From an uncultured Lachnospiraceae bacterium (lineage in GTDB: Bacteria; Bacillota; Clostridia; Lachnospirales; Lachnospiraceae): a stretch of DNA of 63,555 bases. Positions 8,158 to 17,422 of the stretch are shown piece by piece (the stretch's first letter is position 1; each line of letters opens with the position of its first letter). The position numbers and the translations under genes are program-made. Under the pieces are notes generated by a model. It was not told where the DNA came from. It did not search any database and saw only the letters and a list, made by a program, of their open reading frames with translations. The stretch covers positions 1 through 63,555 of the forward strand of contig CALWGV010000093.1 in the NCBI GenBank assembly GCA_944380185.1, in the 5' to 3' direction.

Positions 8158-9327
8158 ATGAATAATTTTATCTTTGAAAACAGGACGAAGGTCTATTTCG
8201 GCGAGGGCTGTGTGAAGGAGTACCTGGCCTGTCTGGTCAAATCCTGTGAGACGGTGATGTTTGCTTACGGCGGCGGCTCCATCAAGAAAAATGGTGTCTA
8301 CGACGAAGTGACGGGCATACTCCAAAAGGCAGGAAAAAGAATCGTGGAGTTTTCCGGCATCATGGCCAATCCCACCTATGCCAAGGTACAGGAGGGGGCG
8401 GCTCTTGCCAGAAAAGAGTCCGTGGACATGATTCTTGGCGTCGGCGGAGGTTCCGTCATGGACTGCTGCAAGGCAGTCTCTCTGGCCGCACGGTATGACG
8501 GCGATATCTGGGAAGATTTCTGGGCTCGCCCGGGTGTTATCGAGGCAGAACCGCTTCCACTGGGCGTCATTGTGACGGTAGCCGGTACCGGCAGCGAGTG
8601 CAATGGCGGCGCGGTGATCACCAATGAACAGAAAAAAGTGAAAACCGGACGGGATTATCCCAAGCTGAATCCTCGATTCGCTCTGATGGATCCCACCTAT
8701 ACCTACAGTGTGCCTGTCCGTCAGATGGTCTCGGGAGGCTTTGATATCCTGAGTCACATTATGGAGACTTACTTCAGTGAACCTAATACGGACAATGTGT
8801 CGGACGATATCATGGAGGCACTGATGCGAAGCGTCATTCGTAATCTGCGCGCTGCCATTCAGAATCCCAGAGACTACACTGCCCGCAGCAATCTGATGTG
8901 GGATTCCACCATGGGTGAGAATCGTCTGATCAAGATGGGAAAAAAGTGCGATTTCCAGTGCCACAATATGGAGCACCAGCTGGGCGCATATACGGACTGC
9001 AATCACGGCTGCGGCCTGGCTGTGCTGCACCCGGTCTACTACCGCCACATCTATAAGGATGGTCTGCCCAAGTTTGTCCGCTTTGCCCAGAATGTCTGGG
9101 GGATCGCGCGGCGGGGACAGACGGACGAGGAGTTGGCTCTGGCCGGCGTGGAGGCGCTGGCGGATTTTGTACAGGAAATCGGTCTGCCCACTACTTTGCA
9201 GGAGCTGGGTGTCACTGACCGGACCATGCTGAGGGAGATTGCCGATTCCTGCGCGATCTCAGCCGGCAGTTATCGGAAGATGAGTCATGAGGAGATCCTG
9301 GAGATTTTCAGCGAGTGCTTTGCCTGA
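8158..9327 (+). CDS. Iron-containing alcohol dehydrogenase (butanol dehydrogenase/YqhD type)
   Basis: The 389-residue enzyme reduces aldehydes to alcohols with NAD(P)H. It shows the NAD-binding GGGSVMD motif and the metal ligands of the iron-dependent family: Asp and His in GGFDILSHIME, then the two His in MEHQLGA and DCNHGCGLAV. Length is typical. The ATG at 8158 is chosen because GGAGAAAGGAAG lies just upstream; a GTG at 8134 in frame lacks a site. It is transcribed from its own promoter 30 bases upstream. Likely role: disposal of toxic aldehydes or of excess reductant; substrate is not determined by sequence. Confidence 0.9.
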   Translation: MNNFIFENRTKVYFGEGCVKEYLACLVKSCETVMFAYGGGSIKKNGVYDEVTGILQKAGKRIVEFSGIMANPTYAKVQEGAALARKESVDMILGVGGGSVMDCCKAVSLAARYDGDIWEDFWARPGVIEAEPLPLGVIVTVAGTGSECNGGAVITNEQKKVKTGRDYPKLNPRFALMDPTYTYSVPVRQMVSGGFDILSHIMETYFSEPNTDNVSDDIMEALMRSVIRNLRAAIQNPRDYTARSNLMWDSTMGENRLIKMGKKCDFQCHNMEHQLGAYTDCNHGCGLAVLHPVYYRHIYKDGLPKFVRFAQNVWGIARRGQTDEELALAGVEALADFVQEIGLPTTLQELGVTDRTMLREIADSCAISAGSYRKMSHEEILEIFSECFA

Positions 9328-9334
9328 ACGAATT

Positions 9335-9395
9335 GTTAATATTCGATGAACACGCCGAGTCTTCTTGACTTGAAGCGTACTCCATATAGTAGACT
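9335..9395 (+). promoter_or_regulatory. Promoter and shared motif of the flavodoxin gene
   Basis: ATGAAC (9346-9351), GAGTCTTCTT (9357-9366), an 18-base spacer and TATAGT (9385-9390) match the layout before the ADH, MATE and aldo/keto reductase genes. Alternatively TTGACT (9365-9370) with a 19-base spacer and TAGACT (9390-9395) would be a MerR-type promoter with the dyad TTGAAG/CTCCA in the spacer. Confidence 0.55.
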
Positions 9396-9450
9396 TTTAT
9401 CGCTTGCAAGGACAAACAGAGTCAAAATAAAAACAGAGAGGAGTTTATTG

Positions 9451-10119
9451 ATGATGAAAAAAACAACAGCAATTTTATTGGGACTGATGCTGGCGTTTAC
9501 TGCTGCGGCCTGCAGCAGCACCCAGGAGACTACCGCAGCACAGACTGAGGCACCGGAGACTGCCATAGCGCAGACCGAGGCCCCGGAGACTGAGGCTCCC
9601 GTGACGGAGGCTGTAGCTGAGACCGAGAGCGGGGATGGAGGCGTCCTCATCGTCTATTTCTCTGCCACCGGCAATACAGAGACAGCGGCCAACTACATTG
9701 CTGAGCTTACCGGCGGCGATCTGTTTGCGCTGGAGCCTGTGGATCCCTATACCGATGAGGATCTGAACTACAATGACGAAAACAGCCGGGTGGTCTATGA
9801 GCATGAGAATGCCGATGCCCAGGATATCGAGCTGGTGGCCAACACGGTGGACAACTGGGACAGCTATGACACGGTTTTCGTGGGCTATCCGATCTGGTGG
9901 GGAAGCTATGCGTGGCCTATGAACAGCTTTTTGGAGGCCAATGATTTCACCGGCAAGACAGTGATTCCTTTCTGCACCTCTGCCAGCTCCGGCCTGGGCG
10001 AGAGCGATACCGCTCTGGCTGAGGCGGCGGGCACCGGAAATTGGCTGGAAGGCATGCGGTTTAGTTCCAACGTCTCCCGGGAGGATGTGCAGGCATGGCT
10101 GGAGGGCCTGAACCTGTAA
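9451..10119 (+). CDS. Flavodoxin-domain lipoprotein
   Basis: The 222-residue protein starts with a lipoprotein signal (lipobox TAAAC) and a Thr/Glu/Ala-rich linker of near-repeats (QTEAPETA), then a flavodoxin domain. VYFSATGNTE is the FMN phosphate loop, and GYPIWWGSYAWP is the stretch stacking on the flavin. The start at 9451 follows AGAGAGGAG with proper spacing; the longer upstream reading lies over the promoter. An exported flavodoxin would work on the outer face of the membrane as an electron carrier or quinone/aromatic reductase. Neighbours are oxidoreductases and a drug pump, consistent with a redox-stress set. Confidence 0.88.
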   Translation: MMKKTTAILLGLMLAFTAAACSSTQETTAAQTEAPETAIAQTEAPETEAPVTEAVAETESGDGGVLIVYFSATGNTETAANYIAELTGGDLFALEPVDPYTDEDLNYNDENSRVVYEHENADAQDIELVANTVDNWDSYDTVFVGYPIWWGSYAWPMNSFLEANDFTGKTVIPFCTSASSGLGESDTALAEAAGTGNWLEGMRFSSNVSREDVQAWLEGLNL

Positions 10120-10159
10120 TTTCTGTTTTCCGGCTGATTTTGCTCGAAAGAGATCGGTG

Positions 10160-10188
10160 ACGGCAGGGGTAGCAAATGCCCCTGCCGT
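10160..10188 (+). terminator. Stem-loop after flavodoxin gene
   Basis: ACGGCAGGGG and CCCCTGCCGT form a perfect 10-bp stem with a 9-base loop. The following TCGGTT is T-poor, so termination may be incomplete. Confidence 0.55.
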
Positions 10189-10205
10189 TCGGTTATAAAC
10201 CGAGG

Positions 10206-10259
10206 ATAAACACCATTGAACTTATCGGAACTTCTTATTTCAAGCGCAGGGTCTATAAT
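10206..10259 (+). promoter_or_regulatory. Promoter and shared motif of the MATE gene
   Basis: ATAAACACCATTGAAC, then GGAACTTCTT (10227-10236), a 17-base spacer and TATAAT (10254-10259). This is the clearest copy next to the aldo/keto reductase one, with which it shares ACACC and AAC at the same distances. Confidence 0.6.
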
Positions 10260-10266
10260 ACAGATA

Positions 10267-10318
10267 GGTCAAAAAGTCTCCTGCAAGCAAGCTTGCGTCG
10301 GATTTTGGCCTTCTGACC
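10267..10318 (+). promoter_or_regulatory. Structured 5' leader of the MATE gene
   Basis: The leader can fold into a long imperfect hairpin: GGTCA (10267-10271) with TGACC (10314-10318), and at the top GCAAGC (10283-10288) with GCTTGC (10291-10296). No known riboswitch class is recognised and no terminator follows. Confidence 0.4.
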
Positions 10319-10359
10319 CTGGTATCGATATATACGGAAAAGAAAGAAGTTGACGGACA

Positions 10360-11709
10360 ATGGAGGAAAAATCAGAAAAATTTTTGTTTGAGGAGATGGC
10401 CGTGCCTCGGGCGGTGGCTACGCTGGCAATTCCCACAATCATCAGCCAGGTGGTGACGATGATATATAACCTGGCGGATACCTTTTTTATCGGTCAGATC
10501 GGTGACCCTGCCATGGTAGCTGCAGTATCGCTGGTCTCGCCGTGGTTTAATCTGCTCACTGCTCTGGGCAATCTGTTCGGACTGGGTGCCAGCAGCCTGA
10601 TTTCCCGGCTTCTGGGGATGAAAAAGGAGAGCGACATCCGGTATGTCTCCGCCTTCAGCATCTGGGGCGGCGCTGCGGTGACGCTTTTGTTTTCTCTGCT
10701 CACCTTTCTGGCGCGAAATCCTCTGCTGCACTTTCTGGGCGCCAGTCCGGATACCTATGGCTATGCGGAGAGCTATCTGAACTGGGTGGTGGTAATCGGC
10801 GGTGTGCCTACCATGGTGAGCTTGAGTTTGGGACACCTGCTGAGAAGCGAAGGAAATGCCAGACCCGCCAGCGCCGGCATGATGTTTGGCGGAATCCTTA
10901 ACGTGGTGCTGGATCCGGTGCTGATCTTCGGTTTTCATCTGGATGTGGCCGGAGCAGCGATTGCCACGGCTTTTTCCAATGCGGCCTCGGTGGTCTTTTT
11001 TGTGATCCAATATATCCGTCTGGGAAAGAAAACGGCGGTCTCTTTAAATCCCAAGTATTTTACTCTCCGCTTCAGCGGCGATGTCTTCTCCGTGGGACTG
11101 GCCAGCGCTCTTGCTACTGCTCTTGGAAACGCCTCCAACATGGTGATGGTGCGTCTGGCCTCCGGCTACGGCGATATTCCTGTGGCAGCCTATGGCATCG
11201 TCAAGAGGATCGATCAGCTGCCCCTCAATGTCTCCATGGGACTGTGTCAGGGCTTTATGCCTTTGGTAGGCTATAATTTTGCCGCTAAAAATTATCAGCG
11301 AATGCGCCGGATTTCCACTTTCTCCTGGAAGACCGCTTTGTTTATGTCGGCCTGTTTTGTGGCCTGCTTTGCCGTCTTTGCGCCGCAGATTTTGCATCTG
11401 TTTATCCCGGAGGAACAGACCAGCGCTCTGGGGGCTCAGTTTTTGCGGATCGCCTGTCTGGCGGTGCCCTTTACCTCGGTTAATTTCCTGATCAGCTATA
11501 CGCTGCAGGCTATGGGAAAGGGGGTCCAGTCGGCAGTCCTTACCTTCAGCCGTCAGGGCCTTTTGAACATTCCGCTGCTGATTCTGATGAATGTCACCAT
11601 CGGGCTTTATGGCATGATCTGGACTCAGCTGGCGGTGGAGCTGATCATGCTGCCGGTCTCGTTGGGAATGTATATGCATACGTTCAGAAGACTGCAGGAA
11701 GCCCACTGA
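10360..11709 (+). CDS. MATE family efflux transporter
   Basis: The 449-residue protein has about twelve membrane spans and the MATE family pattern, with an N-terminal MAVPRAVATLAIPTI segment and an internally repeated half (ATALGNASNMVMVRLASGYG). It expels cationic drugs or toxic compounds in exchange for Na+ or H+. The start codon lies 100 bases after the -10 element, leaving a structured leader. The gene is one of four that share an upstream motif. Substrates cannot be predicted from the sequence. Confidence 0.9.
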   Translation: MEEKSEKFLFEEMAVPRAVATLAIPTIISQVVTMIYNLADTFFIGQIGDPAMVAAVSLVSPWFNLLTALGNLFGLGASSLISRLLGMKKESDIRYVSAFSIWGGAAVTLLFSLLTFLARNPLLHFLGASPDTYGYAESYLNWVVVIGGVPTMVSLSLGHLLRSEGNARPASAGMMFGGILNVVLDPVLIFGFHLDVAGAAIATAFSNAASVVFFVIQYIRLGKKTAVSLNPKYFTLRFSGDVFSVGLASALATALGNASNMVMVRLASGYGDIPVAAYGIVKRIDQLPLNVSMGLCQGFMPLVGYNFAAKNYQRMRRISTFSWKTALFMSACFVACFAVFAPQILHLFIPEEQTSALGAQFLRIACLAVPFTSVNFLISYTLQAMGKGVQSAVLTFSRQGLLNIPLLILMNVTIGLYGMIWTQLAVELIMLPVSLGMYMHTFRRLQEAH

Positions 11710-11752
11710 CAGAAGAAAGAGGAGACGGGCTGATTTCTGCTGATAACGCAGA

Positions 11753-11808
11753 GGTTTACACCGGTTAACAAAGGGAGACTTCTCTTTTTGCAAGGGCAAA
11801 TCTATAAT
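11753..11808 (+). promoter_or_regulatory. Promoter and shared motif of the aldo/keto reductase gene
   Basis: GGTTTACACCGGTTAAC (11753-11769), GAGACTTCTC (11775-11784), an 18-base spacer and TATAAT (11803-11808). The block aligns base for base with the MATE promoter region over about 31 positions upstream of the -35. Confidence 0.6.
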
Positions 11809-11889
11809 AGAGCATAGATAAGAAAAAGAGAAAATATAGAAAAATAGCGGGACAGATGGGAATAATAAAAAAGTAAGGAGGTTTTTATT

Positions 11890-12735
11890 ATGGAATATAC
11901 AACGCTGAACAATGGAGTTAAGATGCCTATGGCAGGTATCGGTACTTTCCTGCTGTCGCCCGACGAGGCGGAGGCCTCTGTGCTGAGCGCTTTGGAGTGC
12001 GGCTATCGTCTGATCGATACGGCCAATGCCTATGTCAACGAGAAGGCTGTGGGCCGTGCCATCAAAAAGTCTGGTGTGCCCAGAGAAGAGATCTTTCTGG
12101 AGACCAAGCTGTGGCCCAGCTTTTATGAGCAGGATGATGCAGTGGACAAGACCCTTGAGCGCCTGGATACGGACTATATCGATCTTCTGCTGATCCATCA
12201 ACCTGCCGGCAACTACGTCGCCGGATACAAGCAGATGGAAAAGGCTTATAAGGAGGGAAAGGTCAGAGCAATCGGCCTGTCCAATTTCAGTACGGCACAG
12301 ATTCAGGAGATCCTGGATATCTGCGAGGTAAAGCCCTCCGTGCTGCAGACCGAGGTGCATCCTTACTCCCAGGAGAAGGAGCTGAAAAAGTTTTTGGCAG
12401 GGCAGGGAATGGTGATCCAGGCCTGGTACCCTCTGGGCCACGGGGATAAGGCGCTGATCGAGGAGCCGCTCTTTGGCAGACTGGCAAAGAAATACGGCAA
12501 GTCCAATGCTCAGATTATTCTGCGCTGGCATATTCAGGCCGGAGATATCGTTATCCCGGGCTCCAAAAATCCGGCTCATATCCGCGATAATTTTGACCTG
12601 TTTGATTTCTCTCTTACTGATGAGGAGATGGAGGAGATCGCGGCTATGGATCAGCAGAAACGGTACTATACAAGCACGCCGGATATGCTGAAGAAATATG
12701 CGCAGATGGTGCCCCCGGTGGATCAGCAGAAGTGA
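11890..12735 (+). CDS. Aldo/keto reductase (2,5-diketo-D-gluconate reductase-like)
   Basis: The 281-residue protein is a cytoplasmic NADPH-dependent reductase of the AKR superfamily. Family hallmarks are complete: DTANAYVNE with catalytic Asp and Tyr, the Lys in LETKLW, the His in LLLIHQP, and the cofactor phosphate-binding IPGSKNPAHI near residue 220. AAGGAGG precedes the ATG. It is likely to detoxify aldehydes or ketones, matching the alcohol dehydrogenase, flavodoxin and MATE genes that share its promoter motif. Confidence 0.92.
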   Translation: MEYTTLNNGVKMPMAGIGTFLLSPDEAEASVLSALECGYRLIDTANAYVNEKAVGRAIKKSGVPREEIFLETKLWPSFYEQDDAVDKTLERLDTDYIDLLLIHQPAGNYVAGYKQMEKAYKEGKVRAIGLSNFSTAQIQEILDICEVKPSVLQTEVHPYSQEKELKKFLAGQGMVIQAWYPLGHGDKALIEEPLFGRLAKKYGKSNAQIILRWHIQAGDIVIPGSKNPAHIRDNFDLFDFSLTDEEMEEIAAMDQQKRYYTSTPDMLKKYAQMVPPVDQQK

Positions 12736-12806
12736 GAGAAGGCTGGTCAGACCCTTTGTTGTTTATAAAATCAATCCCGTCCGCTGGATGCGGACAGGAA
12801 TAACAT

Positions 12807-12846
12807 AAAGTCAGCTTTGGTTCGCCGAATCAGGGCTGACTTTTTT
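12807..12846 (+). terminator. Intrinsic terminator after the aldo/keto reductase gene
   Basis: AAAGTCAGC (12807-12815) pairs perfectly with GCTGACTTT (12835-12843), followed by more T. A smaller hairpin, GTCCGC/GCGGAC, lies just before it at 12779-12795. Confidence 0.85.
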
Positions 12847-12924
12847 AATGCAATTTTCATCGCTCTGTGATACACTACTACCGTAAATCCGCAAATGAGA
12901 TTGCTGAAAGTGAGGAAAACAACA

Positions 12925-14007
12925 ATGAAGAGCAGTAGAGAAGAGAGCCTTGCTTTGATTCGGGAATTATCCGAGGCAAAGGCTCCGTCAGGTTTTGAGG
13001 ATGAATCGATTGCTGCGGCGGCCAGATTTGCATCCGGGTTTGCCCGGACGCGGGAAGACTCCCTGCGCAACCTCTATATTGATCGCCGGGGGAACAGAAA
13101 GGACCGGCCGGTGCTCATGCTGGACGCCCATGGAGATGAGGTGGGCTTTATGATTCACTCCATCAAGCCCAACGGCACCCTGCGCTTTTTGACCCTGGGA
13201 AGATTTACGCCCGGTACTCTGCCGGGAGCAAAGGTGTGGGTGAGAAACGCCTGGGGACAGTATGTGCCGGGGGTGATTGCCGCCAAGCCCCCTCATTTTA
13301 TGACGGAGGCGGAGAAGGGAAAGCAGGCGGACATTTCTCAGCTGGTGATCGACATAGGCGCCACTTCGGATATGGAGGCCAGGGAGACATTCGGCATGCG
13401 CATGGGAGAGCCTGCCGTGCCGGCGGTGGAATTTTCTTTTGACGACGAACGGGATGTGCTGATGGGAAAAGCTTTTGACTGCCGGATCGGCTGCGCGGCT
13501 CTTCTGGAGACGATTAAGCGTCTGGATGGGGAGGATCTGGCGGTGGATGTGGCCGGCGTGATCTCTTCCCAGGAGGAAGTGGGCGAGCGCGGCGTAAAGG
13601 TGGCAGTAAATCAGATACAGCCCCGGGCGGCCATCTGCTTTGAAGGCTGTCCGGCTGACGATACCTTTATGGAGCCCTACGAGATCCAGACAGCGTTGAA
13701 AAAAGGGCCGATGCTGCGCTATATGGATCAGTCTATGATTGCCAGCCCTCGTTTTATGCGGGATACGGCGGAGCTGGCAAGGAGACTGGGGCTGAAGCTC
13801 CAGACATCCGTGCGCTCAGGCGGCGGCAATAACGGGGCGGTGATCAGTCTGAGCGGTCAGGGCGTGCCGACGATTGTGATCGGAATACCGGTCCGCTATA
13901 TCCACTCCCACTATGGCATCGCCTCCCTGCAGGATTTCGAGTCGGCGGTAGAACTGGCGGTGGCCGTAGTACGGGAGATGACGCCGGAGAAAATAGCCGG
14001 TTTCTGA
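12925..14007 (+). CDS. M42 family metallopeptidase (glutamyl/deblocking aminopeptidase type)
   Basis: The 360-residue protein belongs to the M42 family of cobalt/zinc aminopeptidases that form large tetrahedral particles and finish peptide breakdown in the cytoplasm. Metal and catalytic residues are visible in LDAHGDEVGF, SSQEEVGERG and the C-terminal YIHSHYG. The ATG at 12925 follows AGTGAGGA; an in-frame ATG at 12895 lies ahead of this site. Some family members are endoglucanase-like in old annotations, but the sequence supports peptidase. Confidence 0.88.
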   Translation: MKSSREESLALIRELSEAKAPSGFEDESIAAAARFASGFARTREDSLRNLYIDRRGNRKDRPVLMLDAHGDEVGFMIHSIKPNGTLRFLTLGRFTPGTLPGAKVWVRNAWGQYVPGVIAAKPPHFMTEAEKGKQADISQLVIDIGATSDMEARETFGMRMGEPAVPAVEFSFDDERDVLMGKAFDCRIGCAALLETIKRLDGEDLAVDVAGVISSQEEVGERGVKVAVNQIQPRAAICFEGCPADDTFMEPYEIQTALKKGPMLRYMDQSMIASPRFMRDTAELARRLGLKLQTSVRSGGGNNGAVISLSGQGVPTIVIGIPVRYIHSHYGIASLQDFESAVELAVAVVREMTPEKIAGF

Positions 14008-14093
14008 GAAAACCGCGAGAAAGGCCGGGATGCCTGCCATGACAGGGCAGATCGGAAAAAACAGATCGCGCAGCAGTCAAGGAGAAAACAGTG

Positions 14094-14771
14094 ATGAAAA
14101 TAGAAATGCACGCCCATACCAGCGAGGTGAGTCCCTGCTCTCATATTACGGCGTCCAAGCTGGTAAAGACCTACGCCGAGCTGGGCTATGATGTCCTGAT
14201 GATCACAGATCATTTCAATGATTATGTGCTGGAATCCTATCGGGGCTGTACGCCGAAGGAGGCGGTGGACCGCTATCTGGAGGGGTACCGAAGGGCTTTG
14301 GAGGAAGGAGAGCGCCGTCAGCTGAAGGTCTGGCTGGGGGTAGAATGCTGTCTGCAGGGAGGAAAGCACAAGGGAGAGTGGAATGATTTTCTTTTTTATG
14401 GGATAGACCGGGATTTTCTGCTGGATCATCCCAAACTCTACAATCTGACGCAGAAGGAGGCTTTTGCCGAAGCGGAAAGTGCGGGAATCCTGATGTATCA
14501 GGCCCATCCTTTTCGCTACTATTGTACGCCTCAGGACCCGGAGTACATGCACGGGGCAGAGGTCTACAACGGACAGCCATGCGCCAACAACAATGAAAAG
14601 GCGCTGAAATGGGCCAAAAAACACGGCCTGCGCCAGTCAGCCGGGTCCGATTGCCACCGGGCTGAATATGCAGGGAGAGCGGCGGTTATCGCTCCGGACA
14701 ATCTGCCGGATGAGAAGGCCCTGGCGGCCTATATGAGAGAAAGTGCACTTGAATTGGTTATGAAACGGTAA
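14094..14771 (+). CDS. PHP domain phosphoesterase-like protein
   Basis: The 225-residue protein has the PHP metal-binding pattern: MHAHT at the N terminus, MITDH about 35 residues later, YQAHPFRY in the middle and GSDCHRAEY near the end. These His and Asp residues bind a trinuclear metal site used for phosphoester hydrolysis. Domains of this size are related to histidinol phosphatase and to the DNA polymerase PHP module, but no his genes lie nearby, so the substrate is open. AAGGAG at 14079-14084 favours ATG 14094 over the adjoining GTG. Confidence 0.82.
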   Translation: MKIEMHAHTSEVSPCSHITASKLVKTYAELGYDVLMITDHFNDYVLESYRGCTPKEAVDRYLEGYRRALEEGERRQLKVWLGVECCLQGGKHKGEWNDFLFYGIDRDFLLDHPKLYNLTQKEAFAEAESAGILMYQAHPFRYYCTPQDPEYMHGAEVYNGQPCANNNEKALKWAKKHGLRQSAGSDCHRAEYAGRAAVIAPDNLPDEKALAAYMRESALELVMKR

Positions 14772-14783
14772 GAATAATGTAAG

Positions 14784-14822
14784 TTTCAATTAGGGAGAAG
14801 CTGTGTTATACTTTAATTGAAA
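14784..14822 (+). promoter_or_regulatory. Inverted repeat around the punA promoter
   Basis: TTTCAATTA (14784-14792) and TAATTGAAA (14814-14822) are perfect inverted 9-mers flanking TATACT (14807-14812), a likely -10. The arrangement would suit an operator that blocks the promoter. Confidence 0.5.
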
Positions 14823-14883
14823 AAGCTGTCTTAGTAAAACAGATAAATTAAAATGCATAGTTTGATCCCGGACAGGAGGCTGT

Positions 14884-15726
14884 ATGAATTCAATAGAAAA
14901 GAAATTATCGGATTGTGTGGAGAGCATCCGTCAGCGGACGGATTTTAAGCCGTTGGTGGCTCTGGTACTGGGAAGCGGTCTGGGCGATTACGGAGATACC
15001 GATGCGGTTCGGGTGGAATGCCGGATCCCCTACAGTGAGATCGAGGGCTTTCCGGTCTCCACCGTGGCCGGACACAAGGGACAGTTTATCTTTGGATATG
15101 TGCAGGAGGTTCCCGTGGTGATCATGCAGGGGCGGGTCCATTACTATGAGGGCTATGCCATGAGCGATGTAGTGCTGCCCACCCGTCTGATGGGCCGTCT
15201 GGGCGCCAAATGCCTGTTTTTGACCAATGCGGCGGGCGGGGTCAATGAGACATTCCGTCCGGGCGATTTTATGGTGCTGCGAGATCATATTTCCGTTTTT
15301 GTGCCCTCGCCTCTGATCGGCGAAAATATCGACAGCCTGGGTCCCCGCTTTGCCGACATGTCGGAGGTGTATGACAAGGACCTGCGCCAGCTCATCCATG
15401 AGGCGGCGGATACGCTTCAGATTTCGCTGAAGGAGGGGGTGTATACGCAGCTCACCGGACCCGCCTATGAGACGCCGGCGGAGATCCGCTTGCTGCAGAG
15501 ACTGGGCTGCGATGCTGTGGGCATGAGTACGGTCTGCGAGGCAGTGGCGGCCAATCATATGGGACTGAAAATCTGCGGCATATCCTGCATCACCAACATG
15601 GCTGCCGGTCTGGGGGTGGCGAAGCTTTCCCATGCCGAGGTTCAGGAGACCGCCGACCGCGTATCCAGGGACTTCAAACGCCTGGTGACGGAGACCATCG
15701 GCCGGATCGGCCGGATGCTGGGCTGA
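14884..15726 (+). CDS. punA: Purine nucleoside phosphorylase, trimeric PunA type
   Basis: The 280-residue enzyme splits inosine or guanosine with phosphate to release the base and ribose 1-phosphate in the purine salvage pathway. Typical motifs are LVLGSGLGDYGD at the phosphate site, NAAGGVN, and LTGPAYETPAEIR with VGMSTVCEA. AGGAGG precedes the ATG. A second, DeoD-type phosphorylase is encoded at 55.2 kb; the two families have different folds of assembly and nucleoside preference, so they are not duplicates. Confidence 0.92.
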   Translation: MNSIEKKLSDCVESIRQRTDFKPLVALVLGSGLGDYGDTDAVRVECRIPYSEIEGFPVSTVAGHKGQFIFGYVQEVPVVIMQGRVHYYEGYAMSDVVLPTRLMGRLGAKCLFLTNAAGGVNETFRPGDFMVLRDHISVFVPSPLIGENIDSLGPRFADMSEVYDKDLRQLIHEAADTLQISLKEGVYTQLTGPAYETPAEIRLLQRLGCDAVGMSTVCEAVAANHMGLKICGISCITNMAAGLGVAKLSHAEVQETADRVSRDFKRLVTETIGRIGRMLG

Positions 15727-15736
15727 GGACTGCGAT

Positions 15737-17422
15737 ATGGAGATACTGTGGTTCATTGCGGCAGGAGTGGTTCTTCTCTTCATTCAATACAGGGTCAACC
15801 AGAAGAGAAGGCAGGCTCTGCGGATTGAACGCATCAGAGAGTCCTGGGGACAGGTGCCCGAGGAAGAATATGAGGACGGTGATCTCAAGCGGATTGCCCG
15901 ATATTATGAAATGTTTCGCGGGGAGGAGTTCTCTCTGGACGATATCACCTGGAATGATCTGGGCCTGGATGAAGTCTTTATGCTTCTCAACCATACCGGC
16001 TCTTCCGTCGGCGAGGAGGCGCTGTACCGTCTGCTGAGGACCCCTGTCTCGGATGAGGCCGTCCTCAGAGAGCGGGATCGTCTGGCCGGCCTTTTTGCGG
16101 AGAGGGATGAGCTGCGATTCTTTCTGGAGGAAAATTTTGATTCCATCGGCAAACGCGGACGAGAGGCGCTGTGCGATTATATCGCAGGGCTCGGCCGCCA
16201 GCCCATTCGCTCCAATGCGGCGCATTATCTGGGTATGGCTGCCATAGCCGTCAGCGCCGTGCTGATCGCTTTTTTGCCGTCCGCAGGTATTATGACGCTT
16301 GTTGCCGTCCTTACTTTTCAGATTATCAGCTACTATCAGCAGAAAGGCCGGGTGGAGGCTTATTTCTCCTGCGTGTCGCAGGTGGTCCGCCTGACTGTCT
16401 ACGGGCGAAAGATCGCTTCCCTGAAGGAGGATGAGCTGTCCGCCTATCTGGAGCCTCTGCGGGACTGTTTAAAAAAACTGGAGCCTATCCGCAGAAAATC
16501 AAAGCGGATTGTTATGGGAAACGCCATGGGTGGCTCGCCTCTCGATGTGCTGGCGGACTATATCAAGATGCTGCTGCATATCGATCTGATTGCCTACAAC
16601 CAGATTGTGGTGATGGCTAAGGAGAGGGAAAAGGCCATCTGGGACATGGTGAGGGTGCTGGGAGAGCTGGAATGCGGCCTGGCCATCGCCTCCTTTCGGA
16701 TTTGTCTGGGGCTGTGGATTCGTCCTGTTTTCGATGATGCGAAAGAAGGGCTTCATCTGGACGCGGAGGAGCTGTATCACCCTCTTCTCGACCGGCCGGT
16801 GCCCAATTCCGTCTGCGCCGGACGTTGTCAGCTGATCACCGGCTCCAATGCGTCGGGCAAATCCACGTTCCTGAAGACGGTGGCTTTGAGCGCTGTGCTG
16901 GCGCAGACAGTGTATACGGTGCCGGGAAAGGGTTATCGTGCGCCTTTCTATCAGATTTATACTTCCATGGCCCTCAGAGATAATCTGACCGGCGGGGAGA
17001 GCTATTATATGGCGGAGATCCGTTCGCTGAAACGGATTCTGGACCGGGGAGATGACAGACTGCCGGTGCTGTGTTTTGTGGACGAGGTGCTGAGAGGAAC
17101 CAATACGGTGGAGAGAATCGCCGCCTCAGCGCAGATTCTGAAAAGCATGACGCAGCAGAATATTCTCTGCTTTGCCGCTACCCATGACGGGGAGCTGACC
17201 TGGCTGCTGGAGGACTGTTATGACAACAGTCATTTCGAGGAGGAGGTGACCGATGGGGATGTGTTGTTTTCCTATCGGCTGCTGCCGGGGCGGGCCCAGA
17301 GCCGCAATGCGCTGAAGCTGCTCGGCCTGATGGGCTACGACAGGCAGGTGCTGGCGGATGCGGAGGCCATGGCAAAGCGTTTTCTGGATACGGGGAAATG
17401 GAGTATGAGCAATGAAAGTTGA
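15737..17422 (+). CDS. Membrane-anchored MutS-family ATPase
   Basis: The 561-residue protein carries a C-terminal MutS-type ATPase: Walker [10 protein letters not shown] at residues 369-377, Walker B with [11 protein letters not shown] near 450, and a conserved AATHD switch. It lacks the mismatch-recognition domain and instead has a hydrophobic N-terminal segment (residues 3-20) and two more around 160-197, so it is a membrane-associated MutS relative seen in Firmicutes. It starts 10 bases after punA and overlaps the RNase HI start by 11 bases. The role is not known; mismatch repair itself is unlikely without the recognition domain. Confidence 0.82.
   Translation: MEILWFIAAGVVLLFIQYRVNQKRRQALRIERIRESWGQVPEEEYEDGDLKRIARYYEMFRGEEFSLDDITWNDLGLDEVFMLLNHTGSSVGEEALYRLLRTPVSDEAVLRERDRLAGLFAERDELRFFLEENFDSIGKRGREALCDYIAGLGRQPIRSNAAHYLGMAAIAVSAVLIAFLPSAGIMTLVAVLTFQIISYYQQKGRVEAYFSCVSQVVRLTVYGRKIASLKEDELSAYLEPLRDCLKKLEPIRRKSKRIVMGNAMGGSPLDVLADYIKMLLHIDLIAYNQIVVMAKEREKAIWDMVRVLGELECGLAIASFRICLGLWIRPVFDDAKEGLHLDAEELYHPLLDRPVPNSVCAGRCQLITGSNASGKSTFLKTVALSAVLAQTVYTVPGKGYRAPFYQIYTSMALRDNLTGGESYYMAEIRSLKRILDRGDDRLPVLCFVDEVLRGTNTVERIAASAQILKSMTQQNILCFAATHDGELTWLLEDCYDNSHFEEEVTDGDVLFSYRLLPGRAQSRNALKLLGLMGYDRQVLADAEAMAKRFLDTGKWSMSNES

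Noticed and set aside
10267-10318. Known riboswitch class in the MATE leader
   Set aside because: The hairpin does not show the conserved bases of guanidine, PRPP or other MATE-linked classes I know.
11044-12579. 511-codon minus-strand frame over the MATE and aldo/keto reductase genes
   Set aside because: Both plus-strand genes are complete with family motifs and promoters; the long frame reflects GC-rich codon bias.
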